Positions 18,298 through 26,805 are shown, numbered from the stretch's first letter. The stretch: DNA of 64,000 nt from Vibrio parahaemolyticus (GCF_900460535.1 NZ_UHIL01000001.1:1736001-1800000), one strand, 5' to 3'. A program made the numbers and translations. The notes: generated from the letters alone by a model not told the origin.

Positions 18298-19368
18298 TTA
18301 GTTATCCATCTCAATTTGATATTGCGTTAGCAATACGGGAATAACGCTCTCTGTTGAGAACTGCTCTACGATCGTTTGGCGTGCGTTTTTACGGATTCGT
18401 TCTTGTTGGCTTTTCTCCATCGCCATCCAGTGTTGCAGATTGAGTGCGAGAGCGGGGACATCATCGGCAATAAAGCCATTGTTGCCTGTTTGAATGATGT
18501 CGGGTAAACGTCCGACCTTTAGACTGATCACCACAATGCCGCGTGCCATTGCCTCAAGTGCCGCCATGGGTAGTCCTTCGAAGCGAGAAGAGATGATCAA
18601 TACGCTGATATTTTCCCATACCGCGTTCATATCGGTTTGATGACCATGAAAAATGACATTCGCTGGTGCGGTTGTCTCTAAGGTTTGTCGCTCAGGCCCA
18701 TCGCCATAGATAGAGAAGCGATAATCGGGGCAGGCTTTCGCTAACTCGATAAATTGATCTGCGCCTTTTTCATGGCTTAAGCGACCAACAAACGAGATCT
18801 CTTGATAGTGGCTGTTCATGCTTGGTAGCGCGACAAAGTTGTTGAGCAGTTGCGAGGGGCAGAGCACTTTATCTTGAATACTTTTGCTTACTGCAAAGCA
18901 GTGATCCGAGAGATAGCCTGAGCATCTGTCCAGCCCGTCGTAAAGCCACAGTTTGCCCGATGACGACTCACCGGCATGATAAGTTGAAACCAAACGCGGA
19001 AAAGTGCGAGTGAGCAGTTTGGCGGTGCGAGCCAGTATGCTCGCCTTGTAGCCGTGAGTGTGCAGTACACTCGGTTGGTGATGCGCGACAGCACTGGTGA
19101 GGTGCTTGATCGCAATTGTATTCAAAGGAACGCCAGATATTTGCGGCAAATAGCTGGTGGGAATGTTTGCCGCTTGCGCTTTCTCTACAAGCTGCGCTTG
19201 AGGTGTGTACTCCGTTGGCAACACAATACGCACGGCGTGCCCGAACGCGAGAATGCCTTTTGCCAGCTCTAATATGTGGCTTTCGATGCCGCCAAAAATG
19301 CGGCTATCAACAAAAATCCAAACTTCGCCCACCATGGGTAAATCAGGATTGTTCGAGATTAACTTCAT
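18298..19368 (-). CDS. sypH: Glycosyltransferase SypH
   Basis: The 356-residue GT4-type enzyme has DSRIFGGIESHILELAKG as the N-terminal acceptor motif. Later come VGRLSHEKGADQFIEL and ISSRFEGLPMAALEAMARGIVVIS, the nucleotide-sugar site. It overlaps the 3' end of sypG by 26 bp, so it is co-transcribed and probably co-translated with the regulator. An alternative start at ATG 19335 (MVGEVWIFVDSR) would remove 11 residues and the overlap; the sequence does not decide between them. Confidence 0.85.
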   Translation of the reverse strand: MKLISNNPDLPMVGEVWIFVDSRIFGGIESHILELAKGILAFGHAVRIVLPTEYTPQAQLVEKAQAANIPTSYLPQISGVPLNTIAIKHLTSAVAHHQPSVLHTHGYKASILARTAKLLTRTFPRLVSTYHAGESSSGKLWLYDGLDRCSGYLSDHCFAVSKSIQDKVLCPSQLLNNFVALPSMNSHYQEISFVGRLSHEKGADQFIELAKACPDYRFSIYGDGPERQTLETTAPANVIFHGHQTDMNAVWENISVLIISSRFEGLPMAALEAMARGIVVISLKVGRLPDIIQTGNNGFIADDVPALALNLQHWMAMEKSQQERIRKNARQTIVEQFSTESVIPVLLTQYQIEMDN

Positions 19369-20887
19369 CCGCTTCCCACGCTTGTTTTTTACGATAGACC
19401 GTTGAAGGGCTTAGCTCCAGCATCACCGCGGCATTGAGCACGTTACCATCACAATAAGCGATCGCGTTTTGAATCGCTTCACGTTCGACTTGCCACATTG
19501 GTCGGATACTTCCGTCTGCATTAAAGTACGGCGATAAGGAATGACTCGGTGTTTCAACGCCGACAGTAGGCTGTGTTTGTTGAGCAGGCACCTCTTGAAC
19601 AGGTTGCACTGGTTCAATGGGTGGTGTTTGCATCGCTGGAGCATTATGTCCGTTGAGATTGTTGCTCGGGCTTGATGATTCGACGTGCACAGGGGTTACG
19701 GTTCTTGCCTGCGTTTTCTTTTGAGTTAACTGAGCGGGCAGGTGAGCCACCGTGACTTTTTCATCATTGTTGAGTACCACGATATTACGAATGATGTTTT
19801 GTAGCTGCCTTACGTTGCCAGGCCATTCGTAATGTTTGATCACGTGCTGCGCTTCGGTATCAATGTTAGAGAATTTTTTCTTGTCCTCTTTGGCATAAGT
19901 TGTGAGAAAATGTTTGGCTAACGTGACAATGTCACTTCCTCTTTCTCTCAAAGGTGGCATATCAATCGGCACAACGTGAACACGGTAATACAAGTCTTCG
20001 CGAAAGCGTCCTTCTTCCACCTCTGTAAGTGGATCTCGGTTGGTGGCGCAAATGATACGTACATCGACTTTCATCTCTTTTGTGCCGCCAAGTGGGGTGT
20101 AAGTGCCCGTTTGTAAGAAGCGCAGTAGCTTTTTCTGCATTTCCAGTTCCATTTCACACAGCTCGTCGAGAAATAGCGTCCCACCGTGGGCTAATGTTGC
20201 TGCGCCTTTTCTGTCTGTGGTTGCGCCAGTAAACGCCCCTTTAACGTGACCGAAAATCTCACTTTCCATCAAATCTCGTGGTATCGCACCACAGTTGATG
20301 GCGATGAAAGGTTTATCTCTGCGATCACTTTGGCGATGAACGGCTTCGGCGCACACTTCTTTACCCGTGCCACTTTCACCGACGATAAAGACGCTGGCCG
20401 AGGTTGGTGCGACGGCATCTATCGTTTTGTATACCGCTTGCATCGGTAGGCTTGAACCAATGAAGCCATGATAGTTGTGGCGATCGAAGGTAGACTGAAT
20501 GTTTTCTACCAAGTCTTCCAATTTGGCTCGCTTTAGATGCAGTGCCACAGAGGTTTTAAGACGGTCGGCATTGATGGGTTTTTCTAAGAAGTCTTCAGCG
20601 CCTTTTTGAATCAAGTTTACAGCTAAGTCGACGCTGCCGTGTGCGGTGGCGATGATGACCGAAGTGGGAATATCATTTTGATTGATCCAATCCAACACGT
20701 CTTCCCCCGACATGTCTGGAAGTTTTAAATCCAAAATGATCAGTTGAGGCTTGCTGCGTTCAATGAATTGAATGGCATCACGACCTGTCTCGACATGGAA
20801 AATGTCGTAAGGCTCATCTTTCACATATTGCTTATAAAGTATGGCTAATGAGGTAGAGTCTTCTACCAGTAACACCCTTGGTCTCAT
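19343..20887 (-). CDS. sypG: Sigma-54-dependent response regulator SypG
   Basis: The 514-residue protein has a receiver domain (residues 1-120) with phospho-acceptor D53 in LIILDLKLP. A sigma-54 interaction AAA+ domain follows (about 140-370) with Walker A GESGTGKE and the sigma-54-contacting GAFTGA loop. After a proline/glutamine-rich linker comes a Fis-type helix-turn-helix (NVLNAAVMLELSPSTVYRKK). In V. fischeri, SypG activates the syp promoters when phosphorylated at D53. The cluster here holds matching enhancer boxes upstream of five units, including its own gene, which suggests autoregulation. Its phosphodonor is probably the Hpt protein encoded just upstream. Confidence 0.94.
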   Translation of the reverse strand: MRPRVLLVEDSTSLAILYKQYVKDEPYDIFHVETGRDAIQFIERSKPQLIILDLKLPDMSGEDVLDWINQNDIPTSVIIATAHGSVDLAVNLIQKGAEDFLEKPINADRLKTSVALHLKRAKLEDLVENIQSTFDRHNYHGFIGSSLPMQAVYKTIDAVAPTSASVFIVGESGTGKEVCAEAVHRQSDRRDKPFIAINCGAIPRDLMESEIFGHVKGAFTGATTDRKGAATLAHGGTLFLDELCEMELEMQKKLLRFLQTGTYTPLGGTKEMKVDVRIICATNRDPLTEVEEGRFREDLYYRVHVVPIDMPPLRERGSDIVTLAKHFLTTYAKEDKKKFSNIDTEAQHVIKHYEWPGNVRQLQNIIRNIVVLNNDEKVTVAHLPAQLTQKKTQARTVTPVHVESSSPSNNLNGHNAPAMQTPPIEPVQPVQEVPAQQTQPTVGVETPSHSLSPYFNADGSIRPMWQVEREAIQNAIAYCDGNVLNAAVMLELSPSTVYRKKQAWEADEVNLEQS

Positions 20888-20916
20888 AGTCCTATCCCAA
20901 CTTAATCTGATTCATT

Positions 20917-20932
20917 GTTATGATTCTGCCAG
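20917..20932 (-). promoter_or_regulatory. Candidate sigma-54 promoter of sypGH (degenerate -12)
   Basis: The minus strand reads TGGCAGAATCATAACA. The -24 box is good but the -12 GC is AC. It is placed exactly 59 bp from the SypG box at 20992, the same as at sypP and sypN. It may be weak or may be replaced by a sigma-70 promoter. Confidence 0.4.
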
Positions 20933-20991
20933 CTCACTTGGAGATTGATGAGAAAGAAAAAATAGATAAGCATCCTCAAGTCGCTAGAAGA

Positions 20992-21006
20992 TTCTCAATT
21001 TGAGAA
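20992..21006. promoter_or_regulatory. SypG-binding box upstream of sypG
   Basis: TTCTCAATTTGAGAA is identical to the boxes of sypA and sypI. It lies 105 bp upstream of the sypG start codon and downstream of the Hpt gene. Confidence 0.82.
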
Positions 21007-21105
21007 AAGTTATAGTTAAGTATTAGCACAGGGCAGGGATATTGCGAAAATTCTTTACTTTTTAATTGATTAAGCGCGGTATGAATTTTAAAAGATGAAG
21101 ACCAA

Positions 21106-21127
21106 ATCGCACTTTAATAAGTGCGAT
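21106..21127 (-). terminator. Hairpin ending the sypABCD-hpt transcript
   Basis: The 9-bp perfect stem ATCGCACTT (21106-21114) / AAGTGCGAT (21119-21127) has a 4-nt loop. The minus-strand T-tract is short (TTT), so it may be a pause, a processing site or an attenuator. It separates the sypA unit from the sypG unit. Confidence 0.55.
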
Positions 21128-21158
21128 GGTTCATATGGTTTTGCGGGTTTTCTTCTTG

Positions 21159-21539
21159 TTACTCAAAACCTTGAGCCTTGCGCAGGTTGAGCGCTTCAAA
21201 CGAACGTTTAGCCAGTAAAGGCAATGCTGCACACAGTTCCAATGCTTGTTGGGTTTTACCTTCGACACAATGTTTCTCGATGCTTCTGGCTTGACGAGAC
21301 AATGGGCGATTGCCTAATGCCAGTGCAGAACTGCCAAGTGTATGGACTTCAAACTCGAGTTTTTCTAGGTCATGCTCACCCAACGCCCGCTCAATTTTTT
21401 GCATCCGTTCGCGAGACTCTTCGATATAGTGTTCAATCAACGTGGGAATGATCTCCGCGCAGGTGTCTTTAATCATTTGCTGGAGAATGAGCTCATCAAC
21501 CAACTCTTGTTCAATGTGTTGTGCCGTATTGGAATTCAT
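21159..21539 (-). CDS. Stand-alone histidine phosphotransfer (Hpt) protein
   Basis: This 126-residue, all-helical, soluble protein has the Hpt signature EVHTLGSSALALGN, with the phosphorylatable histidine at H66 and the conserved small residues after it. It has no transmitter, receiver or membrane segment. In the V. fischeri cluster this position holds sypE and sypF, and the Hpt domain of the hybrid kinase SypF is the part that feeds SypG. A stand-alone Hpt here probably does that job, receiving phosphate from an unlinked hybrid kinase. It starts 13 bp after the sypD stop and is the last gene of the sypA unit. Confidence 0.88.
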   Translation of the reverse strand: MNSNTAQHIEQELVDELILQQMIKDTCAEIIPTLIEHYIEESRERMQKIERALGEHDLEKLEFEVHTLGSSALALGNRPLSRQARSIEKHCVEGKTQQALELCAALPLLAKRSFEALNLRKAQGFE

Positions 21540-21551
21540 AATAAGCGCTCC

Positions 21552-22238
21552 CTATAACATAAACAGTTCACTTTTTTTAATCTGCTGGGCCAGTTTGTCT
21601 TTCCATTTTTTCGGTAGAAAACGCAGCTTTTCGACTTGGCGAATCAGCTCGTCTTTTAGGCTCGGAGTGTGTTTCATGTTTAGCACCGAGCCAATCAGAT
21701 TGGCATCGCTTGTTTCAAGCAGCTTTTTGGCTTGCTCAAGTTGCGTTGTCGTCGTAGACCCGTAATGAGCAACCAGAAGCGTTGCATCACAAACTCCCGC
21801 GATGACTTGCGGTGGAATGTTACTCTTATTCACACTGAGCAACGGAGAGGTGTCGATGACAATGCGATCATACTGAGATAACCATGTCTCGATGTTTTTC
21901 CTCAGTGCGGTTGGATCTCGATACGCCAGTTTGGTGCTTGCCAACGACGGGGCAGGCAATCCCACCAGCGTTTGGTGCGCATCTTTGCGCGTAATTAAAT
22001 GACCGACATTTGCGTCATCATCAAACTCGTGCACCGTGTGATACGCGGGTTTGAATAAGTTCAAGTCTACATATAACGTGTTGTAACCTGCCAAGATAAG
22101 GCGCTCGGCAAGAGAAGAGGCAACAGACGTAACGCCTTCTTCAGATTTACAGCCCACCACACAAATCGATCTGTGCCCCTTTTGTTCACTTTGCAGATAG
22201 ATTTGCTCGATTTCAGCATGAGTCGCAGGAATGGTCAT
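21552..22238 (-). CDS. sypD: SypD, BY-kinase-type P-loop ATPase with degenerate Walker A
   Basis: The 228-residue protein has the CpsD/CapB (Wzc-kinase) fold. Its P-loop region is GCKSEEGVTSVASSLA (residues 29-44), a Walker A'-like LYVDLNLFKP, and Walker B RIVIDTSPLL. The P-loop lysine expected after Gly35 is Val36, and the C-terminus (KDKLAQQIKKSELFML) has no tyrosine cluster. It may therefore be a non-catalytic partner of SypO rather than an autokinase. TAATG overlap with sypC indicates coupled translation. Confidence 0.85.
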   Translation of the reverse strand: MTIPATHAEIEQIYLQSEQKGHRSICVVGCKSEEGVTSVASSLAERLILAGYNTLYVDLNLFKPAYHTVHEFDDDANVGHLITRKDAHQTLVGLPAPSLASTKLAYRDPTALRKNIETWLSQYDRIVIDTSPLLSVNKSNIPPQVIAGVCDATLLVAHYGSTTTTQLEQAKKLLETSDANLIGSVLNMKHTPSLKDELIRQVEKLRFLPKKWKDKLAQQIKKSELFML

Positions 22239-24340
22239 TACAGCGCTCCTATTAACACGATGGTGGTGGTGATTTGAAGAATGTCTCTCAAACCAGCGCG
22301 CGCTTTTTCTGCAAAGCTTTCATCTTTATGAGGAATGTAAATCGTATCCCCAGCTCGAATGACAGGCAAATCGTAAATGTTGGCGGTTTTGCTGAAGTTT
22401 ACGAGGTCGAACGTTCTCGCTTGGCCTTGGCAGCACGACATATTGACGATGCTAATTTTCTCAAGGTAAGCGCTGTTTGTTGGGCCACCAGCTTCTGCTA
22501 ATAAGTCTAAAACCGTCATGTTGTCGTTGAACACGTAGCGTCCCGGATCTCGTACTTCACCCAGTACGCGCACGGTGGATTCTTTAGAACGGTCGAGCCA
22601 GTTTTTGTTTTTCTCCGGAATGTAAATAGTGTCGCCAGGGCGCACGTCTGGCAGGATAGATTCATCTCCCGTTTCGAAATACATCGACAGATTTAGTTTG
22701 CTCACTTTTGCGTAGCCTAAGCCGCGATGAGTCACGCGAATATTGTGGATATCGGCATCCATCGTCGGGCCGTCGGCGGCCGAAAGAATATCGAGAAAGT
22801 GCATTTCGTCCGTGAAGCGATAGCGACCAGGTGCGTTGATTTGACCAAACACGTAAATGGACGCGTCTGAGCTTTGGCTGACCCATTGAGATTTGTTGTC
22901 GGAAGGGTCGTCTGGCAGTGCATGAACGCGCACGACCGTGCCGGCAGAAACGCGTGGCAAGTTAGACGCTGGCGAACCATCTAAAATGTACTGGTCTAAA
23001 TCGAAATTCGTCATTTGACCGTTGTTGGCCACTTCAATTTTGGAGGTGTCGGCACGGCGAGTCGGGCCGCCAACGTGAGCCAGCAAATCAATGAGGTCCA
23101 TTTCATCCGACCATTCGATTCGGCCTGGACGAACGACTTCACCCATTACGGCAACGGCGCGACTTGGTGCGACTTTTAACCATGACTTTTCATTAAAGTC
23201 GGTTTTTTCCGGTACGAATATCGCGTCGCCGGCGCTCACTTTTGGTGGAGCTACGGAAGAGAGCCCTTCAGTATGCGCCGTTAAGTCGAATTTGATCACC
23301 TGACCGTCGGCTTTTATCACTCGTATTTGGCGTGATTCTGCGTAACGAGTTGGGCCTCCCGCGTTTGCCAGAATGTCCATAAAGCTCGCGCCTTGTTTAC
23401 CTTCGTAAGCTCCCGGGTGCGCAACTTCACCCATGATATAAACTACGTTCGCGCCAGCTTTTATCTCTTCTTCCTGCTTAGGAACAAAGATGGTTGCGCC
23501 AGGCAATATCTCAGGCAGCAAGCTTTGATCGCCAGTATCTAGGTAGGTTTTCAAGTTGAACATGGTTGGTGTGTTGTTCGTAATCACGCGAATTTGCTCA
23601 ACGCTCGCGTAGCGAGTAACACCGCCAGCGCGCATGACCACATCGACAAGTGTGGTGTTTGGCTTGTAAGTAAATGAGCCCGGGGCGTTCACTTCACCGA
23701 ACACTTTGATTGCGCGGGCGGAGTCGGCACTGTCACCAGAGTTGGCGAGTTTGGCTGCATCGAACTCTTGCTCAATGTTGCCGACCAATGGGGAAGCAGG
23801 CACAAATAACACGTCTAACGATTCCAGCTTGGGTAGCTGGCTGTTGTCGCCTGTATCCAAAAAGCGTTTGTAATCGAACTCGATGTTCTGATCGCCACGT
23901 TTGACGATCATTTTGTCGAGCTGCGCGCCAGCGCGGAGTCCGCCAGCTTCGTAAACAAACATTTGGATGTTAGAACCTGCGGGCAACGTGTATTCACCCG
24001 GCTTAACAACGTAGCCTTGCACGGAGACAAGCAGTTGTTGCTGTTTAATGAACACGCGAGCGTTATTCACGTCTCGATAGACGGTTTTCAGCGTTTCAAT
24101 AATGACATCTTGCAATTGCTGCTCGTTATAACCAGCAACAAACACCGGACCGATTTCCGGTAAGTTGATTCGTCCGCGGCGGTCCACTTGAAAACCTTGG
24201 TTTAGCGATGCTTCGCCGGGCAGGTTGATCTGTACTAAGTCACCAACTTTTACTGTGTCGTTCTCTGCGGCATGCAGAGGGGTTACCCAAGCGAGCACGC
24301 ACATCATGAACAAGGCAAAAAACGTTTTGAAAATGCTCAT
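22238..24340 (-). CDS. sypC: Polysaccharide export protein SypC with repeated SLBB domains
   Basis: The 700-residue secreted protein has a signal peptide (MSIFKTFFALFMMCVLAWVTPLHA) and a Poly_export domain (DTVKVGDLVQINLPGEASLNQ). About six SLBB-type units follow, recognisable by the recurring VMGEV/VFGEV, PG, DLLA.AGGPT and AGDTIYIP pattern. Wza-type export proteins form the outer-membrane channel; this one is much longer than Wza because of the repeats. No lipobox is seen. The C-terminus ends in a short hydrophobic tail (IVLIGAL). It overlaps sypB by 4 bp and sypD by 1 bp. Confidence 0.9.
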   Translation of the reverse strand: MSIFKTFFALFMMCVLAWVTPLHAAENDTVKVGDLVQINLPGEASLNQGFQVDRRGRINLPEIGPVFVAGYNEQQLQDVIIETLKTVYRDVNNARVFIKQQQLLVSVQGYVVKPGEYTLPAGSNIQMFVYEAGGLRAGAQLDKMIVKRGDQNIEFDYKRFLDTGDNSQLPKLESLDVLFVPASPLVGNIEQEFDAAKLANSGDSADSARAIKVFGEVNAPGSFTYKPNTTLVDVVMRAGGVTRYASVEQIRVITNNTPTMFNLKTYLDTGDQSLLPEILPGATIFVPKQEEEIKAGANVVYIMGEVAHPGAYEGKQGASFMDILANAGGPTRYAESRQIRVIKADGQVIKFDLTAHTEGLSSVAPPKVSAGDAIFVPEKTDFNEKSWLKVAPSRAVAVMGEVVRPGRIEWSDEMDLIDLLAHVGGPTRRADTSKIEVANNGQMTNFDLDQYILDGSPASNLPRVSAGTVVRVHALPDDPSDNKSQWVSQSSDASIYVFGQINAPGRYRFTDEMHFLDILSAADGPTMDADIHNIRVTHRGLGYAKVSKLNLSMYFETGDESILPDVRPGDTIYIPEKNKNWLDRSKESTVRVLGEVRDPGRYVFNDNMTVLDLLAEAGGPTNSAYLEKISIVNMSCCQGQARTFDLVNFSKTANIYDLPVIRAGDTIYIPHKDESFAEKARAGLRDILQITTTIVLIGAL

Positions 24341-25239
24341 AACGCGCCTCCTATCGAACCGCTTGCGCTCGTTGGCATGTTGCCTTTGTTAGGTAAATTG
24401 TGATTACTTGGCGCATTGCTATCAGAGTTTGCGCTGAGAACTTCGATGCTCACACGACGGTTGGTTAGGCGCACGGCTGGCGTTTGTCCCTCATACAAAG
24501 GCAATGTGTCGCCAACAGATTTGGTTTGCACACGGTCTGACGCTACACCGAACACACTTAAGTATCGTTTAACTTGCTCGGCTCGTTCCTGTGCTAGTTT
24601 TTTATTGTGCTCAGGCGTACCCGTTACGTCCGCATGGCCAGTGACAACCAGAGACAGAGCAGGGTGGTCGCGCAGAATATAAGCGGCTTCTGCCAAGTGT
24701 CCCATGTACTTCGGATTGATCTCCGCAGAATCAATGGCAAACTGATTGTCGACGTTGAGCAGCGCATAAATATCGGCGACGATGTTTAAGTCATTCCTTA
24801 GTGCATCGATGTCATCCGGCGGCGTGCAAGTGGTTTGTGTAAGTACGTAGTCGAGTTGCTGCTCAAGCTGGTTTAATCGACGACGCTGGATGACCAGGTC
24901 ATTGGCGGCATCAAGCAGTAAACCGCCTTCTAGTTCACGAGCAATGCGATTTTGCTTCTCGAGTGCTTGCACCACTGCAGCAGGGAAGCACCAACGAGCG
25001 CCTTCTTGAATCAAAGCGTCGAGATGAAGCTTGGTCAACTGCCAATCGAATCGCAATCCATGCTCTGGGCCCAATGGTTCATCTGGCATAACAGGCGAGA
25101 ACTGATAGTTCTCAATCGAAATATCTTGATAGCTTTCCGCCAATCCACCCTGACCATGATCGGGATAATCAAATGACGAACAACCAAACATGCCGACAAC
25201 GAGACCGCTAACTACACTTCGTCGTATTAGATTTACCAT
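24337..25239 (-). CDS. sypB: OmpA-domain lipoprotein SypB
   Basis: The 300-residue protein has a signal peptide with lipobox VGMFGC, so C20 is probably lipidated. The C-terminal part is an OmpA-like peptidoglycan-binding domain: NPKYMGHLAEAAYIL, LVVTGHADVTGTPEHNKKLAQERAEQV and RLTNRRVSIEV. It probably anchors the secretion machinery between outer membrane and peptidoglycan. The extreme C-terminus is a low-complexity Asn/Gly/Ser tail. The start lies 26 bp after the sypA stop, in the same operon. Confidence 0.9.
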   Translation of the reverse strand: MVNLIRRSVVSGLVVGMFGCSSFDYPDHGQGGLAESYQDISIENYQFSPVMPDEPLGPEHGLRFDWQLTKLHLDALIQEGARWCFPAAVVQALEKQNRIARELEGGLLLDAANDLVIQRRRLNQLEQQLDYVLTQTTCTPPDDIDALRNDLNIVADIYALLNVDNQFAIDSAEINPKYMGHLAEAAYILRDHPALSLVVTGHADVTGTPEHNKKLAQERAEQVKRYLSVFGVASDRVQTKSVGDTLPLYEGQTPAVRLTNRRVSIEVLSANSDSNAPSNHNLPNKGNMPTSASGSIGGAL

Positions 25240-25265
25240 GCCAACCTCCGTTTAAACCGGTATTT

Positions 25266-25586
25266 TTAGTGTCCTTTTGAGTTGACGGGAATGGCATGGT
25301 TGATACGTAGCAAGCTCATGATTTCTAATGGCTGACCTGATACGTTTTCAATACTCATGCTTCGTTCACGTTCAACTAGGCGCTTATATAAGTAAACAAT
25401 GGCACCAATCCCTGAGGAATCAAGAAATTGGACGTGCTGGAGGTTGATTTCGACTTCTTTGTGATGATTGTTGTGAATTACTTCATCAATGTGATGTTGG
25501 GCTTGACGACAGCCGTTTGCATCCAAGTCACCAAAAATCTCAATCGCTAGTTTGTCTTGGGTGATTTCAAGTTTGCGTAGTTCCAT
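25266..25586 (-). CDS. sypA: STAS-domain protein SypA
   Basis: The start is set at ATG 25586 (MELRKLEITQDKLAIEIFGD), with GGAG eight bases upstream, giving 106 residues. A longer frame from 25667 runs through the sigma-54 promoter at 25625-25640 and cannot be the translated form. The protein is a single STAS domain; the LQHVQFLDSSGIGAIVYLYK motif carries the conserved serine that is phosphorylated in anti-sigma-factor antagonists. In V. fischeri SypA is a positive regulator of biofilm formation controlled by the SypE kinase/phosphatase, which is missing from this cluster. It is the first gene of the sypA-B-C-D-hpt unit. Confidence 0.92.
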   Translation of the reverse strand: MELRKLEITQDKLAIEIFGDLDANGCRQAQHHIDEVIHNNHHKEVEINLQHVQFLDSSGIGAIVYLYKRLVERERSMSIENVSGQPLEIMSLLRINHAIPVNSKGH

Positions 25587-25624
25587 GATCCTATCTCCAT
25601 TTAGGTTCTTTCCTAATCTCGTAG

Positions 25625-25640
25625 AGCAGGGAGCGTGCCA
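25625..25640 (-). promoter_or_regulatory. Sigma-54 promoter of the sypA unit
   Basis: The minus strand reads TGGCACGCTCCCTGCT with exact GG-N10-GC geometry. The predicted transcription start (about 25614) lies about 28 bp upstream of ATG 25586, which fixes the sypA start. Confidence 0.9.
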
Positions 25641-25687
25641 AAATTTAAATTCAATAATTTCAATCAATTAAAGTGATTGCAGTGTGA

Positions 25688-25702
25688 TGTTCAAATTGAG
25701 AA
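25688..25702. promoter_or_regulatory. Second, partial SypG box upstream of sypA
   Basis: The minus strand reads TTCTCAATTTGAACA, matching the first 12 or 13 bases of the full box. Its centre is 23 bp from the full box at 25711, about two helical turns, so the two would lie on the same DNA face. Confidence 0.7.
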
Positions 25703-25710
25703 ACGCCCAG

Positions 25711-25725
25711 TTCTCAATTTGAGAA
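25711..25725. promoter_or_regulatory. SypG-binding box upstream of sypA
   Basis: TTCTCAATTTGAGAA starts 70 bp from the sigma-54 element; sypI has 71 bp. The remaining 240 bp up to the ligase gene show no ORF and no other clear element. Confidence 0.88.
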
Positions 25726-25962
25726 TCAAAAATGAACGATGATTTAGATGCAGATTGAAAATTGAAGAGGAGAGTTTGGCTTTATAACCGTGCCATTAAC
25801 GTGAGCTGAAAAAACAAATGCAATACCTGTCTAAACTTTATGATTTACATTGCAAATCATTACTTATGTTGATTGTTCTGAGTCGAATAATTAACACTGA
25901 CAAATAGGTAAATCGGTGGAGTTACGTTTCAATAAAGATGCTTTTTTGTACAAGGTTCCCCC

Positions 25963-26805
25963 ATGCCATTAAAAATGACATTGATTGCCCTTGCCGTTAT
26001 GGCATCTGCGCAGCCCCAAGCGAATACACCTATAGCTCCGCCCGTCTCTCTTGCTGAAACCTATCAAGATGGAATAGATGTTTCTGAGTATTGGTACAGT
26101 GAGAAACTCGATGGAATTCGAGCCTACTGGACAGGTCAACACCTCGTGACCCGCAACGGAAACCGAATTTATGCGCCCGAGTGGTTCACTGAGTCACTCC
26201 CGAACTATCCATTGGATGGTGAACTTTGGGCCGGACGCGGAAATTTTCACATTGTTCAGCAAACCGTTCTTGATAAAACACCAATTGATAGCGCGTGGCG
26301 CGAAATCGATTTTATGGTGTTTGACATGCCGTATTCCGCAGGAGATTACCGAGAACGTTATTACAACATTCAGGATTTAGTGTTTGATATTGATGAGCAC
26401 CACATCAAATACGTTGAGCACCGAGCCATCCAAAATGAGCAACATTTGTTTGCTCAACTGGATAAAATTTCCTTGTCCGATGGCGAAGGCGTGATGCTGC
26501 GTAAAGTGTCGAGCCGTTACCAAGCGGGCAGAGGAAGCGACTTACTTAAGCTAAAGCGCTACGCCGACACGGAAGCTCAAGTGGTTGGCTACAAACCGGG
26601 AACGGGGCGTTTGCTTGGGATGATGGGCGCAATGCTCGTGCGTTTGCCAGATGGTACAGAGTTTTACATCGGCAGCGGTTTTACGGATGAAGTTCGTCGC
26701 CATCCGCCGAAAATCGGTTCTACCATTACGTTTAGATACAACGGATTTACCCATACGGGGAAACCAAGATTTGCTCGCTTTTTGAGAGAACGATTCAAGG
26801 AGTAG
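25963..26805 (+). CDS. ligE: Secreted ATP-dependent DNA ligase (LigE type)
   Basis: The 280-residue protein has an N-terminal signal peptide (MPLKMTLIALAVMASAQPQA). Motif I is YSEKLDGIRAYW, with catalytic lysine K48 that takes AMP. Motif III-like DFMVFDMP, motif IV GEGVMLRK and motif V DLLKLKR follow, with a short OB domain after. It has no extra DNA-binding domains. Minimal ligases of this kind occur in naturally competent Gram-negative bacteria and are thought to act in the periplasm on incoming or extracellular DNA. Its 3' end overlaps the convergent next gene by 11 bp. Confidence 0.9.
   Translation: MPLKMTLIALAVMASAQPQANTPIAPPVSLAETYQDGIDVSEYWYSEKLDGIRAYWTGQHLVTRNGNRIYAPEWFTESLPNYPLDGELWAGRGNFHIVQQTVLDKTPIDSAWREIDFMVFDMPYSAGDYRERYYNIQDLVFDIDEHHIKYVEHRAIQNEQHLFAQLDKISLSDGEGVMLRKVSSRYQAGRGSDLLKLKRYADTEAQVVGYKPGTGRLLGMMGAMLVRLPDGTEFYIGSGFTDEVRRHPPKIGSTITFRYNGFTHTGKPRFARFLRERFKE

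Noticed and set aside
18308..18322. ATCTCAATTTGATAT resembling a second SypG box near sypI
   Set aside because: It is within the last codons of sypH and differs at both outer ends; spacing does not match the other promoters. It might still be a weak auxiliary site.
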